Assembly: GCA_024760905.1 (NCBI GenBank)
Contig: JALRMN010000026.1
Location: forward strand, 126,001 to 190,000
Source of the DNA: Plotosus lineatus
Taxonomy: Eukaryota; Chordata; Actinopteri; Siluriformes; Plotosidae
Length of the DNA: 64,000 nt
Reading direction: 5' to 3'
Below, in pieces: positions 1 to 10,358 of the stretch (the first letter of the stretch is position 1; every line of letters starts with the position of its first letter). The translations under genes and the position numbers were made by a program. The notes below the pieces were generated by a model. That model made no database searches. It was not told where the DNA came from and was given only the letters and a program-made list of their open reading frames with translations.

Positions 1-229
1 GGCGGGCCATGTCTCTCGCTGTTCATGGTGAGAGGTTCATGTAAAAGAACCATTGCTGACTTTCGACAAGAGGAACTGCATAGACGTCAGCATGTTTACC
101 CACTGCGATGACCTGGCAAGCTGTCCTGGGTGTACTCAGCCCTTACCCGGAGTCGGCTGGGATGGGCGCCAGCCTCCTCGTGACCTTTATTAGGATTAAG
201 TGGTTCCAGAAAAATGAATGAATGAATGA
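1..229 (+). mobile_element. SINE type A, 5' cut by window edge
   Basis: The body (ccatgtctctc..., gtaaaagaaccattgctgac) is followed by the tail 'gatgggcgccagcctcc', 'attaggattaagtgg' and a (TGAA)n end. The tRNA-like head lies outside the window. The same body and tail recur at 1779, 24420, 45808, 47922 and 55257. The tail shares GACCC, GGA-TAAG-GG and AGAA-ATGAATGA with the 3' ends of the L2-like LINEs here, so L2-type mobilisation is inferred. Confidence 0.85.
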
Positions 230-549
230 AAGGTTGAAAAATTAGTAAATGTAGTTTATATTTATAAAATTTCCCCAAGAATGATACACACAGTACTGTA
301 AACTGTAGGAATATTTTAAATGTGTATTTATTATTGTAATTAATGCATGTAATTATGTTTTTATGCATGCATGTAATTAATTGTTGGAAAACTGTTCTTT
401 TTTATTATATTCTAACATAATATACAATATAAATGTTACATTTTTAGTCATAAAGCATTTTCCCATGTTTTATGTTATATCAGTGTAAATGATAAATCAC
501 TTCAGAAAATGAAATGAAATGAAAATATGTTTCTGTCCCTGGGTTGCAG
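230..549. other. AT-rich spacer, no gene seen
   Basis: AT-rich sequence between the first SINE and the V-set relic. I see no repeat family or coding signal. Its last bases (ctgtccctgggttgcag) look like the splice acceptor of the relic exon that follows. Confidence 0.5.
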
Positions 550-645
550 GTTTAATCTCAGAAGCTCTTTAACTTTGGAGGCAGAAGTTGAAGTCAGAAT
601 TTGGTGCGAACATGCCGTGACGGTTACAAGTTCTCATTGTTCTGT
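550..645 (+). pseudogene. Truncated Ig V-set exon relic
   Basis: After a splice-acceptor-like 'gggttgcag', the sequence matches the start of the V-set exon at 51556 (-) base by base over much of its length: both read gcaggttta-tctcagag, then ctttaac-ttggaggnagaagttg, then atttggtgc, then catg-ctga-cggttaca. Translated, the relic has SSLTLEAEVEV and the first Ig cysteine context IWC. Homology stops at about 640, before the tryptophan and second cysteine, and the sequence becomes T-rich. A small deletion after EVEV removes part of the GDKVT segment. It is therefore the 5' third of a V domain on the opposite strand from the intact paralogue, and cannot fold as an Ig domain. Confidence 0.75.
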
Positions 646-1055
646 TTGTTTGTTTTGTTTTGTTTTGTTTTATCAAAAAAAATATTTTTCTAAATTTATA
701 ATTAAAGCAAAGGCATTATTTCTGTTTTTTATTCAAAACTACAGAGATCCAAAACTTTAACTTAATTCCATACGTTTCATGAACGTTCGTCTACGAACAA
801 AAACGTGTTTTTCCTTGTTTTAATTTTCATACTGAGTGAGACACCATCACATCATGTGAATAAAATGTAAAATAAGTCAGCTGTGAGAAGCATGGAGGAA
901 GGTTTCTCTCTATCACCTCATCTGTGTTTAGTCCAGATGCTCCATGATCTGGGATTTTCCAGCTAGAGTATTTTATTTTTATATTTTTATATTTATTTTC
1001 TGCTTCTTTAGTCCTCTGCCTTATATAAACTAATAGTGTATTCTTCTAGTTCCAC
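646..1055. other. Unassigned spacer
   Basis: AT-rich with T runs. The former V-exon continuation should lie here but no second half of the V domain is visible. No other feature is supported. Confidence 0.4.
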
Positions 1056-1396
1056 AATCTTTCTTCCTTTCGGCTTTTTCCCTTTCTCGGGAGTCGCCAC
1101 AGCGAATAATCGGATTCGCACATTTGATTTGGCATGGGTTTTTACGTCGGATGCCCTTCCTGACACAACCCTTTTAGCGAGGGACAGAAACACGCTGACG
1201 GCTTTGCAGCCTACTCTTTACGAAAGTCAGCAATGGTTCTTTTTCATGAACCTCTCGCCATAGACCGTGAGAGACATGGCCCGCCTTTGATAACCCAGTT
1301 AGCTGCATTGGGGGAACAGTGACAACCCTGCCGGGACTCGAACCCGCAACCTTAGGATCAGCGATCCTGCACCCTATCCACTAGACCACCAGCGCT
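1056..1396 (-). mobile_element. SINE type B (tRNA head, RTE-derived tail)
   Basis: Read on the minus strand, it starts with a tRNA-like head (A box GGTCTAGTGG, B box GGTTCGAGTCC). Next comes the body shared with type A, then AGGGTTGTGTCAGGAAGGGC, which matches the 5' region of the RTE LINEs, and finally a 3' end (GCTGTGGCGACTCC...AAAGCCGAAAGGAAG) matching the RTE 3' end. The other copies are at 13587, 28062, 28456, 41918 and 46578. Confidence 0.88.
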
Positions 1397-1778
1397 TTTG
1401 CTTCCTCGGGTGATTCCTGGAGTTTAATTAATACCTTGCAGTTTGGAGACCATTTGCTGTGATTTCCCCCTTGTTTCCTGAGATTGTGTGCTTTTTCTAT
1501 TTCTGCATTGTTTTTGTGAAGTGCTTGTTTATAAATACATTCAAGTCCTTAAGTTTCCTGACTTGTCTGAGTGGTGTAGTTTTATGTTTCCTGATAACAA
1601 ATATAATTCCAGCTGGTTTGTTGCTGGTGTTATTCCTGGCCAGGGGGGTGGCATTGCTCCCTCTACTGGTGTTCCAATCCAGGTGAATCTCGGGCTTCTA
1701 ATAAAGCCCCCACTTACCCAGAATCCATAATATTATTATTATTATTATTATCATTATTATTATTATTATTATTATTAT
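1397..1778. other. Unassigned, possibly LTR-like; ends in (ATT)n
   Basis: Contains 'ttctaataaagccccc' near 1698, a polyadenylation-signal-like string, and ends in an (ATT)n array at 1731-1778. No coding or family match is seen. Confidence 0.3.
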
Positions 1779-2118
1779 AGGGGCAGTGGTGGTCTAGTGG
1801 TATAGGGCGCTGGATCGCTGATCCAAAGGTTGGGGGTTCGAGTCCTACTCTGCACAAGGTTGTCACTGTCCCCCCCCAGTGGAGCTAACTAGGTTATCAA
1901 AGGCCGGCCATGTCTCTCACTGTCTATGGTGTGAGGCATGTAAAAGAACCATTGCTGACTTTCAACAAGAGTAGGCTGCAAAGCAGTCAGCGTGTTTCCG
2001 CTCTGCGATGGCCTGGCGAGCTGTCCAGGGTGTACTCTGCCCTCGCCCAAAGTTGGCTGGGATGGGCACCAGCCTCCCCGCGACCCAAATTAGGATTAAG
2101 CGGGTACAGAAAATGAAC
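1779..2118 (+). mobile_element. SINE type A, full length
   Basis: A complete copy. The Pol III promoter has A box TGGTCTAGTGG at 1790-1800 and B box GGTTCGAGTCC at 1835-1845. The conserved body follows, then the L2-like tail (gggatgggcaccagcctcc, ttaggattaagcggg, acagaaaatgaa). An (ATT)n array at 2119-2160 follows directly. The head resembles the tRNA-Glu/Gly group but has no credible full cloverleaf. Confidence 0.9.
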
Positions 2119-2120
2119 TG

Positions 2121-2161
<41 letters not shown>

Positions 2162-3783
2162 CCATGTTCCCTCAGTCTCGTTCTTGGGGTTCATCATGGA
2201 GAAGGGGCAGATAGGACCTGACCCGGCAAAAGTGACGGCAGTGGCGGAGTGGCTGACTCCAGGGATGCAGAAACAGCTACAGAGGTTCCTGGGGTTTGCA
2301 AACTTCTACCGCCAGTTTGTGCAGGACTACAGCCACCTAGCAGCCCCTCTCACACAGTTAACATCACCCAAGACTCAGTTCCAGTGGTCTCCTAGTGCCC
2401 AGGTGGCGTTCGACAAGCTGAAGGCGAAATTCATCCACGCCCCTGTACTGATCCACCCGGACCCCACCCTGCTCAGGGGTGACTCAGGGGTGGGGGCGGT
2501 CCTCTCTCAATGGTCCCCCGCAGACCAGAAGCTCCACCCATGTGCCTTCTTCTCCCATCGCTTGTCTCCAGCGGAACGGAATTATGATGTTGGGAATCGT
2601 GAGCTGTTGGCAGTAGTCTTGGCACTCCAGGAATGGAGGCACTGGCTGGAGGGAGCGGCTCACCCTTTTGTGGTCTGGACCGACCATAAGAATCTGGCTT
2701 ACCTCTGTACGGCCAAGAGGTTGAACTCCCACCAGATGTGTTGGTCACTCTGTGCCCAGAGCAAGTCCTCCCATCATATGCCCACGGGTCTCCTCCAACC
2801 CTTACCCGTTCCCCATCACCCCTGGTCGCACATAGTGGTTTATTTCATCACCGGGTTACCCCGTCTGAGGGCAACACTGTCATCCTGACAGTAGTGGACC
2901 AGTTCTCCAAGGCGGTCCATTTCGTTGCCCTACCCAAACTCCCCTCGGTAATGGAAAAAGCGGGTCTCCTGATCCAACACGTCTTCCGCCTCCATGGCAT
3001 TCCCCAGGACATCGTGTCAGACCGGGGCCTCCAATTTGCATCCAGAGTCTGGAAGGCATTCTGCGACACCCTGGGAGTCTCCTGCAGTCTGACCTCGGGT
3101 TACCACCCCCAGTCGAACGGGCAGGCGGAACGCCTCAGGTCCTCCCTGTGCTGCGTCGCCTCCCGCCTCCCAGCCTCCTGGGCCACACACCTCCCATGGG
3201 TAGAGTAGGCACACAATTTGCTGATCTGCACCGCCACCGGGATGCCCCCCTTCATGGTGATCAATGGGAGCGAACAGTGGCCCGAAACCGGAGGATGGCC
3301 AATTGCCACTGTACCCCGGCACCTCCCTACAAGGTCGGACAACAAGTGTGGCTCTCGTCCTGGGACCTGCCCCTGCAAGTTGAGTCGAAGAAACTATCTC
3401 CCCGATACATTGGGCCCCATGCGATTGAAAAAAAATCATAAACCCCAGTGCCATCCGACTAAGACTTCCACCCTCACTCAGGTGTACCTAGTGTTTCATA
3501 TCACCCTAATCAAGCCAGTGGTTGAAAGTCCTCTCCACCCGCCCTCCGACCCCCCACCCTCTCCTCCCCGACTGATTGACGGACATCCCGCATACACGGT
3601 CAACAAGATCCTTGACGTGCGCAGGCGGGGCTGAGGCTTCCAGTATTTAGTGGACTGGGAGGGGTATGGTCCCGAAGAGCGGTCATGGATTCCCCGCTCC
3701 CTAATCCTGGAACCGGACCTGCGAGAGGAGTTCTATCGCCAGTTCCCGGACAAGCCTGGTCGGGCGCCAAGTGGCGCCCCTTA
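2162..3783 (+). pseudogene. Ty3/gypsy chromovirus pol, 3' part, broken
   Basis: In order: the last part of reverse transcriptase ([16 protein letters not shown], ~2260-2340); RNase H ([33 protein letters not shown], ~2480-2720); the integrase core (~2850-3160) with the DDE residues still visible in [16 protein letters not shown] and NGQAERL; and a chromodomain (~3574-3760: [29 protein letters not shown]). The first RNase H catalytic aspartate segment is deleted, as are the RNase H-integrase linker and the H2C2 zinc finger. The frame shifts near 2865. Stops occur at 3206-3208 and 3632-3634. Gag, protease, the RT active site and the 5' LTR are absent: the element starts abruptly after the (ATT)n. 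It cannot transpose. The chromodomain identifies a chromovirus of the kind common in fish. Confidence 0.93.
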
Positions 3784-3795
3784 AAGGGGAGGTAC
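3782..3795 (+). promoter_or_regulatory. Polypurine tract of the gypsy element
   Basis: The purine run aaaggggagg lies immediately before the LTR that starts TGTCATGG. This is the expected position of the plus-strand primer in an LTR retrotransposon. Confidence 0.8.
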
Positions 3796-4159
3796 TGTCA
3801 TGGTCTGTGCTGGCTGGAGACACTAACCCTTTCCTCAGTTCATTGCAGGTGCGGGTGAGGGGCGTGGCGATCGCCGGTAGAGGAGTTTCGGAGTGGAGCG
3901 CACCTGGTCCTAATCGGCAATCAGTGGCAGCCAGTGATAAAAGGGAGCTGCATGCTCCCCTCCACTGTCAGAAGATTGATTCCAGTGACTCTGTTCCTTG
4001 ACGATCTCTCTGATCCCTGGCCCACACTTCGTGCACGACCAGTTCCCGCCAGTCTGCATTTTCTAGCGATTTCCAGTTCCGAACGTTTAATAAATCGTTG
4101 AATCGTCTCACATGGTCTCCTGCATCTTTGGGTCCAACGCATATACTCCAGGCATGACA
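3796..4159 (+). repeat. 3' LTR of the gypsy chromovirus
   Basis: 364 bp bounded by TGTCATG...CATGACA, the inverted termini usual for gypsy LTRs. It contains a TATA-like gataaaaggg at 3936-3945 and a polyadenylation signal AATAAA at 4089-4094. No matching 5' LTR lies within the window, so its age cannot be estimated by LTR comparison. Related but shorter solo-LTR-like pieces are at 40272, 43150 and 59195. Confidence 0.85.
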
Positions 4160-4260
4160 GAACTAGTGCAAGTTGAATGGAAGAAAATACAGTATATGAA
4201 GGGAGTTGGGCAAATGAGTGCAAATGGTGTGATAGATGCACAAATGAGCACCCACTGCTT

Positions 4261-4266
<6 letters not shown>

Positions 4267-4303
<37 letters not shown>
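4267..4303. repeat. (TC)n microsatellite
   Basis: An uninterrupted TC array just downstream of the gypsy LTR. Confidence 0.95.
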
Positions 4304-4309
<6 letters not shown>

Positions 4310-4765
4310 GATACTTCAGGTCTGTTGGAATATTAAGAAAGAAATGATGCCAAATAAAATACCATCTGCTCAGTATTATGTACTTTAGGAACTTAAATGA
4401 GTATTGGTATTTTTCTCTGCATGCAAAATTTCATTATGGAATTTTTTTGATCATTTGATTTCTGTGTAATCTTGTCTGGACTGGACATGCTGGATCATGG
4501 GTTGTTTAGTTTTGTAGGAAAATTGGTCAGAACCTGAAAAATACTTAAATGTTTCATACCATTTACATACAAACAAACTGATGATGATGATGCCAGCTGT
4601 GATGATGACGATTTTGACTTTGATGTTGATGAAGAAGAAGCATATGTTAATAAAAGTGTGATGATTGGTGTTTGTGAAGATGATGTGATGTTATCTGCTG
4701 AGCAGGATATAGATTAAGATGATGATGCTGAGGGCAGAGTTGATGAGCTTACTTGTATAAAGAGA
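4304..4765 (+). other. Spacer with a short acidic frame
   Basis: From about 4578 to 4700 a frame encodes a run of Asp/Glu (e.g. CDDDDFDFDVDEEEAYV), then a TAA stop, then more DDDAE. It could be the acidic N-terminus of a transposase relic or merely translated GAT-rich repeat. No start, domain or downstream partner supports a gene. Confidence 0.25.
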
Positions 4766-4824
4766 TCAGATGATTCGCTGTGGCGAGTAAAAGGGAAAAC
4801 GCCGAAAGGAAGACAGACAGGTGC
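4766..4824 (+). mobile_element. RTE LINE 3'-terminal fragment
   Basis: Matches the last ~50 bases of the RTE elements (cagatgattcgctgtggcga, aaagggaaaa, gccgaaaggaag). A severely 5'-truncated insertion or a type B SINE tail. Confidence 0.75.
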
Positions 4825-6034
4825 ATAAAAACGTTTGGTTGCTAAGGACTAATGATCTTGGAAGAAGTGCAAGTTTTGTGCTCATTTTTCTTTAAAACGT
4901 CTTTTGAAATGGCATAGCTCGCTCAGTTTTCAAGGTATTTACAAACTTTTTGCTGCATTTTGCAACTTTGGGCCTCCTCTATCTGACTGTGTAAAAAGCT
5001 CATTTTTCATTTTTGGACCCAAGATCCTACTTTCGGTGGAGTGGCTCACATTTACAGAAGCCCCGGTCAAATAACTTTTTACTTTTAGTCGACTCCTTTA
5101 ATTTCATCCAGTCTGTACATTGCCCTGTCAGGAATATAGAAACACACTGCACATTCTTTTATTCTACAGCAGGGGTCACCAACCTTTTTGAAACTGAGAG
5201 CTTGTGACATAAACTTGCTCAATTTACCTTTAATTATAATTTATTATTAATAATTAATGATATTCATCTATGTCAGGGGTCGGGAACCTATTTGACTAAG
5301 AGAGCCAAAAAAAAAATAAAAATAAAAAAATAAAAAACAAAATAAAATCTAATCCTCTGAGACTCAAATATATTTTTAATACTGAGACCAACAATTTTAG
5401 AGTATAATAAGACTCTGAATTTATTTTAAACATCATTGTTATAATGAAGTTATTTATTAATAAGAAAAGTACTTCTTATTATTAATGCGACTCCGTGTTA
5501 CTTATCAAGCTATGCATTGTTTTTGTCAAATGCAAAAAAAAAATTCATACTTTACAGTTATTGTTTGCCAAGTGCCTTTTCACCCTCTTTTATACAAATA
5601 TTACATTTGCAAAATATGCATGTGATGTTAAACTCATCTTTCTTAACAAGCCAGTCCCCATAAACTCCACATTGGGATCGGAAGCCTTTAATAAATTAAA
5701 TAAATCTGCTGAAAAGTGTAAAACCATGCTGGCATTCTTAGAAATGTTGCATGCACGATCGATCACAGACTTTCAGAAAAACCAATATGGCGCTAAATAA
5801 CGTAAATCAACGTCTTATAAGAGAACACAGCGAAAGTTCAGATAGTGTCCAAGCCTCCCACTGAACACCCTGTATGAGTGCATGCGAGCGCGTGGACCCG
5901 TGGGAAAAACATGGTTATTTAAAGTAACAAGTAAAGTGGGCATTTTTTTAAAACTACAGTTCCGTATGTTTAATTGAAGATGTTGTATTATACTCAGTTC
6001 GTGTAAGATATATAAAATATACACAATATATATG

Positions 6035-6036
<2 letters not shown>
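4825..6036. other. Spacer with two hAT-like termini
   Basis: At 5168 and 5275 the strand reads CAGGGGTCACCAACC and CAGGGGTCGGGAACC, both typical starts of hAT-superfamily transposons. Neither matching opposite end was found. 5310-5345 is A-rich. The remainder holds no supported gene. Confidence 0.4.

Positions 6037-6104
<68 letters not shown>
6037..6104. repeat. (CA)n microsatellite
   Basis: A long CA array, then (TCA)n at 6105-6127, abutting the 3' end of the L2-like LINE. Confidence 0.95.
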
Positions 6105-6107
<3 letters not shown>

Positions 6108-6109
<2 letters not shown>

Positions 6110-9100
6110 CATCATCATCATCATCATCTTCCGCTCAGTCCGAGGTCGGGTCGTGGGGGCAGCAACCTAAACAAAGAGGTCCAGATGTCCAGAGGGACGC
6201 TGAGGCGGTCCCAGACAAGCCGAGAGACATAGTCCTTCCAGCGTGTTCTAGGTCATCCCCGGGGTTTCTTCCTGGTTGGACATGCCCGAAACATGACACC
6301 AGGGAGGCATCCGGGAGGCATTCTAACCAGATGTCTGAGCCACCTCAACTGGCCCCTCTCAATGAAAAGGAGCAGCGGATCTACTCCGAGCTCCGAGCTC
6401 CCCAGGATGGTAGAGCTTCTCACCTTATCTCTAAGGGAGACCCTGCCACCCAGCGAAGGCAGCTCATTTTAGTCACTTGTATCCGCGATCTTGTTTTTTC
6501 GGTCGCTACCCAAAGCTCGTGACCATAGGTGAGGATTGGAAGGTAGATCGACTGGTAAATTGAGAGCTTCGACTTGCGGCTCAGCTCCTTCTTCACCACG
6601 ATGGACCGGTACAGGCTCTGCTTAACTTTAGAGGCTGTAGTGATCCGTCTGTCGATCTCCTGCTCCATCCTTCCCTCACTTGTGAACAAGACCCCAAGAC
6701 ACTTAAACTCCACTTAGGGCAGGACCTCATTCCTGACCCAAGGGTGCATTCCACCCTTGTCTGACTGAGAACCATGGCTTCAGACTTGGAGGTACTGATC
6801 TTCATCCCAGCTGCTTCACACACAACTGCGAACCGCTCCAATGAAAGCTGCAGGTCCCGACTTGATGAAGCCAAAAGGACATTGTCCGCAAAAAGGAGAG
6901 ATGGACTCCAACTCCCACTGGAAACAAATTCAACCTGTTGTTACCAATATGGACCAAACTCTGGCACTGGTGATACAGCGATCGAATGGCCCATAGCAAT
7001 GGGTCCGGAACGCTGTACTCCAAGAGGACGACTCACAAGATTGTTCAAGGAACATGGTCGAAAGCCTTCTCCCAAGCCACAAAACACATGCAGACAGATT
7101 GGGCAAACTCCCATGCCCCATTTCAAAATCCTGTGGAGCATATAGAGTTGGTCAAGAGTGTTACGGCCAGGACGAAAACCACATTATTCCTCCTGAATCT
7201 GAGGTTCGACTATCGGTCTGATTCTCCTCCCTAGTACCCCTGCATAGACTTTCCCAGGTAGGCTGAGGAGTGTGATTCCTTGATAATTGGAACACACCCT
7301 CTGGTCCCCCTTCTAAAAAGTCGGGACCACCACCCCGGTTTGCCAATCCAGAGGTGCAGCCCCGGATGACCAACCAAGACAGTCCTACAGCATCCAGAGT
7401 CCTGAAATATTCAGGGAGGATCTCATCCAACCCCGGAGCTCGACCACTGAGGAGTTTTTTGACAACCTCAGTGACCTCCACTCCAGTGATGAGCAGACAC
7501 TCACCCAAACCACTAGGGTCTTCCTCCTCCACAGAGGGTGTGTTGGTGGGATTGAGGAGGTCCTCAAAGTATTCCCTCCACCGCTCGACGACATCCCCAG
7601 TCGAGGTAAGCAGCTCCCCACCCCCACGGTATCATCGGATGGTGGTCCAGAACCTTTTTGAGGCTAACCGATAATCACTATCCAGGCCCTCACCAAACTC
7701 CTCTCACGCCCAAGATTTTGCATCTGTGACAGCCTTGGCTACAGCACGTTTGGCCTGCCGGTACCTGTCCGCTGCCTCGGGAGTCCCACAGGCTAATAAA
7801 ACCTGATAGGCCTCCTTTTTCAGCTGGACGGCCCCCTTCACCACAGGCATCCACCACCGGGTTCAGGGGTGACCACCACAACAAGCACCGATGACCTTCC
7901 TGCCACAGCTATGGGCTGCCGCCTCAGCAATGGAGAAACGAAACATGGCCCATTTGGATTCCATGTCACCCACCTCCTCTGGGACGTGGTTGTAGCTCTG
8001 CTGGAGGTGGGAGTTCAAAGGCCTCTCGGACAGGGGACTCTGCTATACGTTCCCAGCAGACCCTGATTGCACGCTTGCAGGTGGTGATTGGTAGACAGCT
8101 CAGCTCCTCTCTTCACCCGAGTGTCCAGAACATATGGCAGCATGTCTGATAACACCACTACAAAGTCAATCATTGAACTGCGACCTAGGGTGTCCTGGTG
8201 CCAAGTGAACTTATGAGCACACTTTTGTTTGAACATGGTGTTTGTGATAGACAAACTTCAATGAGCACAGAAGTCCAACAACAGAACACTATTCGGGTGC
8301 AGGCTGGAGAAGGTCGTGCCTCCTGATCACACCCTTCCAGGTAGCACTATCATTGCCCACATGGGTGTTGAAGTCTTCCAAGACAACAAGTGAGTCTCCC
8401 AAGGGAGCATTCTCCAACACACCCCGTAAAGACTCCAAGAAGGGTGCTACTCTGAACTGTCGTTTTGTGCATAAGCACAAATAACAGTCAGGACCCATCC
8501 CCCCACCCAAAGACAAAGGGAAGCTACCCTTTCGTCAACCAGGGAGAACCCCGACATTTGGGCCCCGAGATGGGGGGAAACAAGAATGCCCACACTGCCT
8601 CACAGCCTCTTCCCATGATCAACTCCAGAATGGAATAAGGTCCAGCCTTTCTCAAGATGGGTGGTTCCAGAGCCCAAGCTATGCGTTTAGGTGAGTCCGA
8701 CTATATCTAGTCAGTATCTCTCCACCTCACGCACCAGATTAAGCTCCTTCCCCACCAGAGAGGTGATATTCCATGTCCTGAGGGTAAGAGACAGTAGCCA
8801 AGGATCGGTCCAACAGAACCCATGTCTTTGGCTGCCACCCAACTCACATTGCACCCGATGACTAAAACTCCTTCAACGGGTGGTGAGTCCATGGGAGGGT
8901 GGACCCATGTCTCCTTTTCAGGCTAGGCCCAACCAGGCTCCATGGGCAGAAACCAGACCACCAGGTGCTCGCCTTGAAGCCCCTTCCCTGGGCCTGGCTC
9001 TGGGGGGGGGGGGGGTCACCTGCGTCCGGACAAGGGAAACTGCATCGTCTGTTTCTGTGTCATAAGGGTCTTCTGAATCACACTTTGTCTGGACCTTCAC

Positions 9101-9205
9101 CCAGGACCTGTTTGCCTTGGGTGACCCTACCAGGGGCATTATGCCCCCGACAACATAGCTCCTAAGATCATGAGGTCACGCAAATCCCTCCACCACGATA
9201 AAGTG
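6108..9205 (-). pseudogene. L2-like LINE, nearly full length, decayed
   Basis: On the minus strand from 9205: a 5' UTR with a GC-rich hairpin, an AP-type endonuclease ([13 protein letters not shown] near 8370; WHQDTLGRSSMIDFVVV near 8180), reverse transcriptase (VEVTEVVKKLLSGRAPGLDE near 7480; SLYHQCQSLVHIGNN near 6970) and the C-terminal domain (KCLGVLFTSEGRMEQEIDRR near 6690). The element ends 'gcggaagatgatgatgatga'-like at 6108. The open frames are many and short, showing numerous frameshifts. The endonuclease has STNHH where related copies have D, and LEDFN for LGDFN. A deletion removes the block before the RT active site, which now reads FADN. Assignment to L2 (rather than a CR1/Rex relative) rests on tail form and protein style and is less certain than its being a LINE. 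Confidence 0.88.
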
Positions 9206-9262
9206 GTGAATGTATATACAATAATGCATAATGCATATTTTAGTGCATGTAATAGATACATA

Positions 9263-10220
9263 CAGACACTCCTTGACTTAAGTTTATCCGTTTTATGTTT
9301 TTTTCACTTTTAGTTTTTTTTTTTTTTAATTTTTAATTTTTTTTTAAAAGTCAAATTTTGAGTTTAGACGTACCTAGGTAGTACGCTGACGTAATGACGC
9401 AATGACGTAATGACACTGCGTCCATTGTTTACAAACAGGACTGAACGTGCCCCTCCTTCCCAGTCCAGTTTTATATATATATAAAATACTAGCATGGGTG
9501 CAAGTCTCATACACAGAGATGAATTAACTATGTGCTCAGGTCGGCACAATCTACCATGCATACTCAGTTAAGCAAAGAGAGTTGTAAAATGAATGAAAAC
9601 CCAAGAAAGAGAACTCTCCGCTCTGCTGATTCACATCAGTGCAGGCTGAGTACTAAACGAGATCAATGGAGCCCTTGCGCACTTAAAAACCGGAAACCCA
9701 CGCTTTGTTTCAAGCAAGTAAACTTCTTTTAGCAAGTTCACTACTTTCAGTATTGAGCACCTTACATATTGGAAGCGTTGATTAGCTGTTTTAAGCTTCA
9801 AGTAAAGTGAGTCGGCTCAGCTTCATGTCATGTGACCACCCGTCGACCATCAGAACAATTTACAAGCAGAAAAATCGCATCATCGAGAATGTTAAAGGTT
9901 ATATTTGATGCTATATTTGATATTTGATTAATGAATTTGATTAAAATGTATCAATTTGAAATTATTTTGCTTGAATTTAATTAATTTTAAATTAATGTTG
10001 ATATTATTTGATATATTTGATATTATTTTACAATGTTATGTTTACAATAATTGATTTAGGGGTGTTTTATGAGATACGGTAATGGTATTTATGGATAGTA
10101 CAGTATGAGCGTCATACGTCACAAGCCATACGTCATACATCACTGGAACAACTTACGTTCACTTTCAACTTACGTTCGGCCGTCCAGAACCAATTAATAA
10201 AGTAAGTCAGGGAGCGTCTG
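9263..10220. mobile_element. TA-flanked inverted-repeat DNA transposon, non-autonomous
   Basis: The left end CAGACACTCCTTGACTTA and the reverse complement of the right end CAGACGCTCCCTGACTTA agree at 16 of 18 bases. Both sides are flanked by TA (9261-9262 and 10221-10222), the target preference of Tc1/mariner/pogo elements. The interior is AT-rich with T runs and contains no recognisable transposase. Confidence 0.75.
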
Positions 10221-10332
10221 TAGTATTTTACTTCCGGTTGATCATTCGCACATGTAATATGATACATTGGGTTTTACTTCTGGGTACAGAACTCTCGGAT
10301 TATCTTCATTTGAGGGAGGGGCCAGAACCGAA

Positions 10333-10358
10333 CCCCGGCGAATAACGAGGGCCTACTG
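10333..10358 (-). mobile_element. Mariner/pogo-like terminus, orphan
   Basis: The minus strand reads (TA)CAGTAGGCCCTCGTTATTCG, a terminal repeat of the same style as the elements at 9263 and 12503. Its partner end was not found. It touches the truncated start of the following L2-like LINE. Confidence 0.55.

Noticed and set aside
1779..1850. tRNA gene candidates at SINE heads
   Set aside because: A and B boxes are present but the stems of a cloverleaf do not pair, and each is followed by a SINE body. They are Pol III promoters of SINEs.
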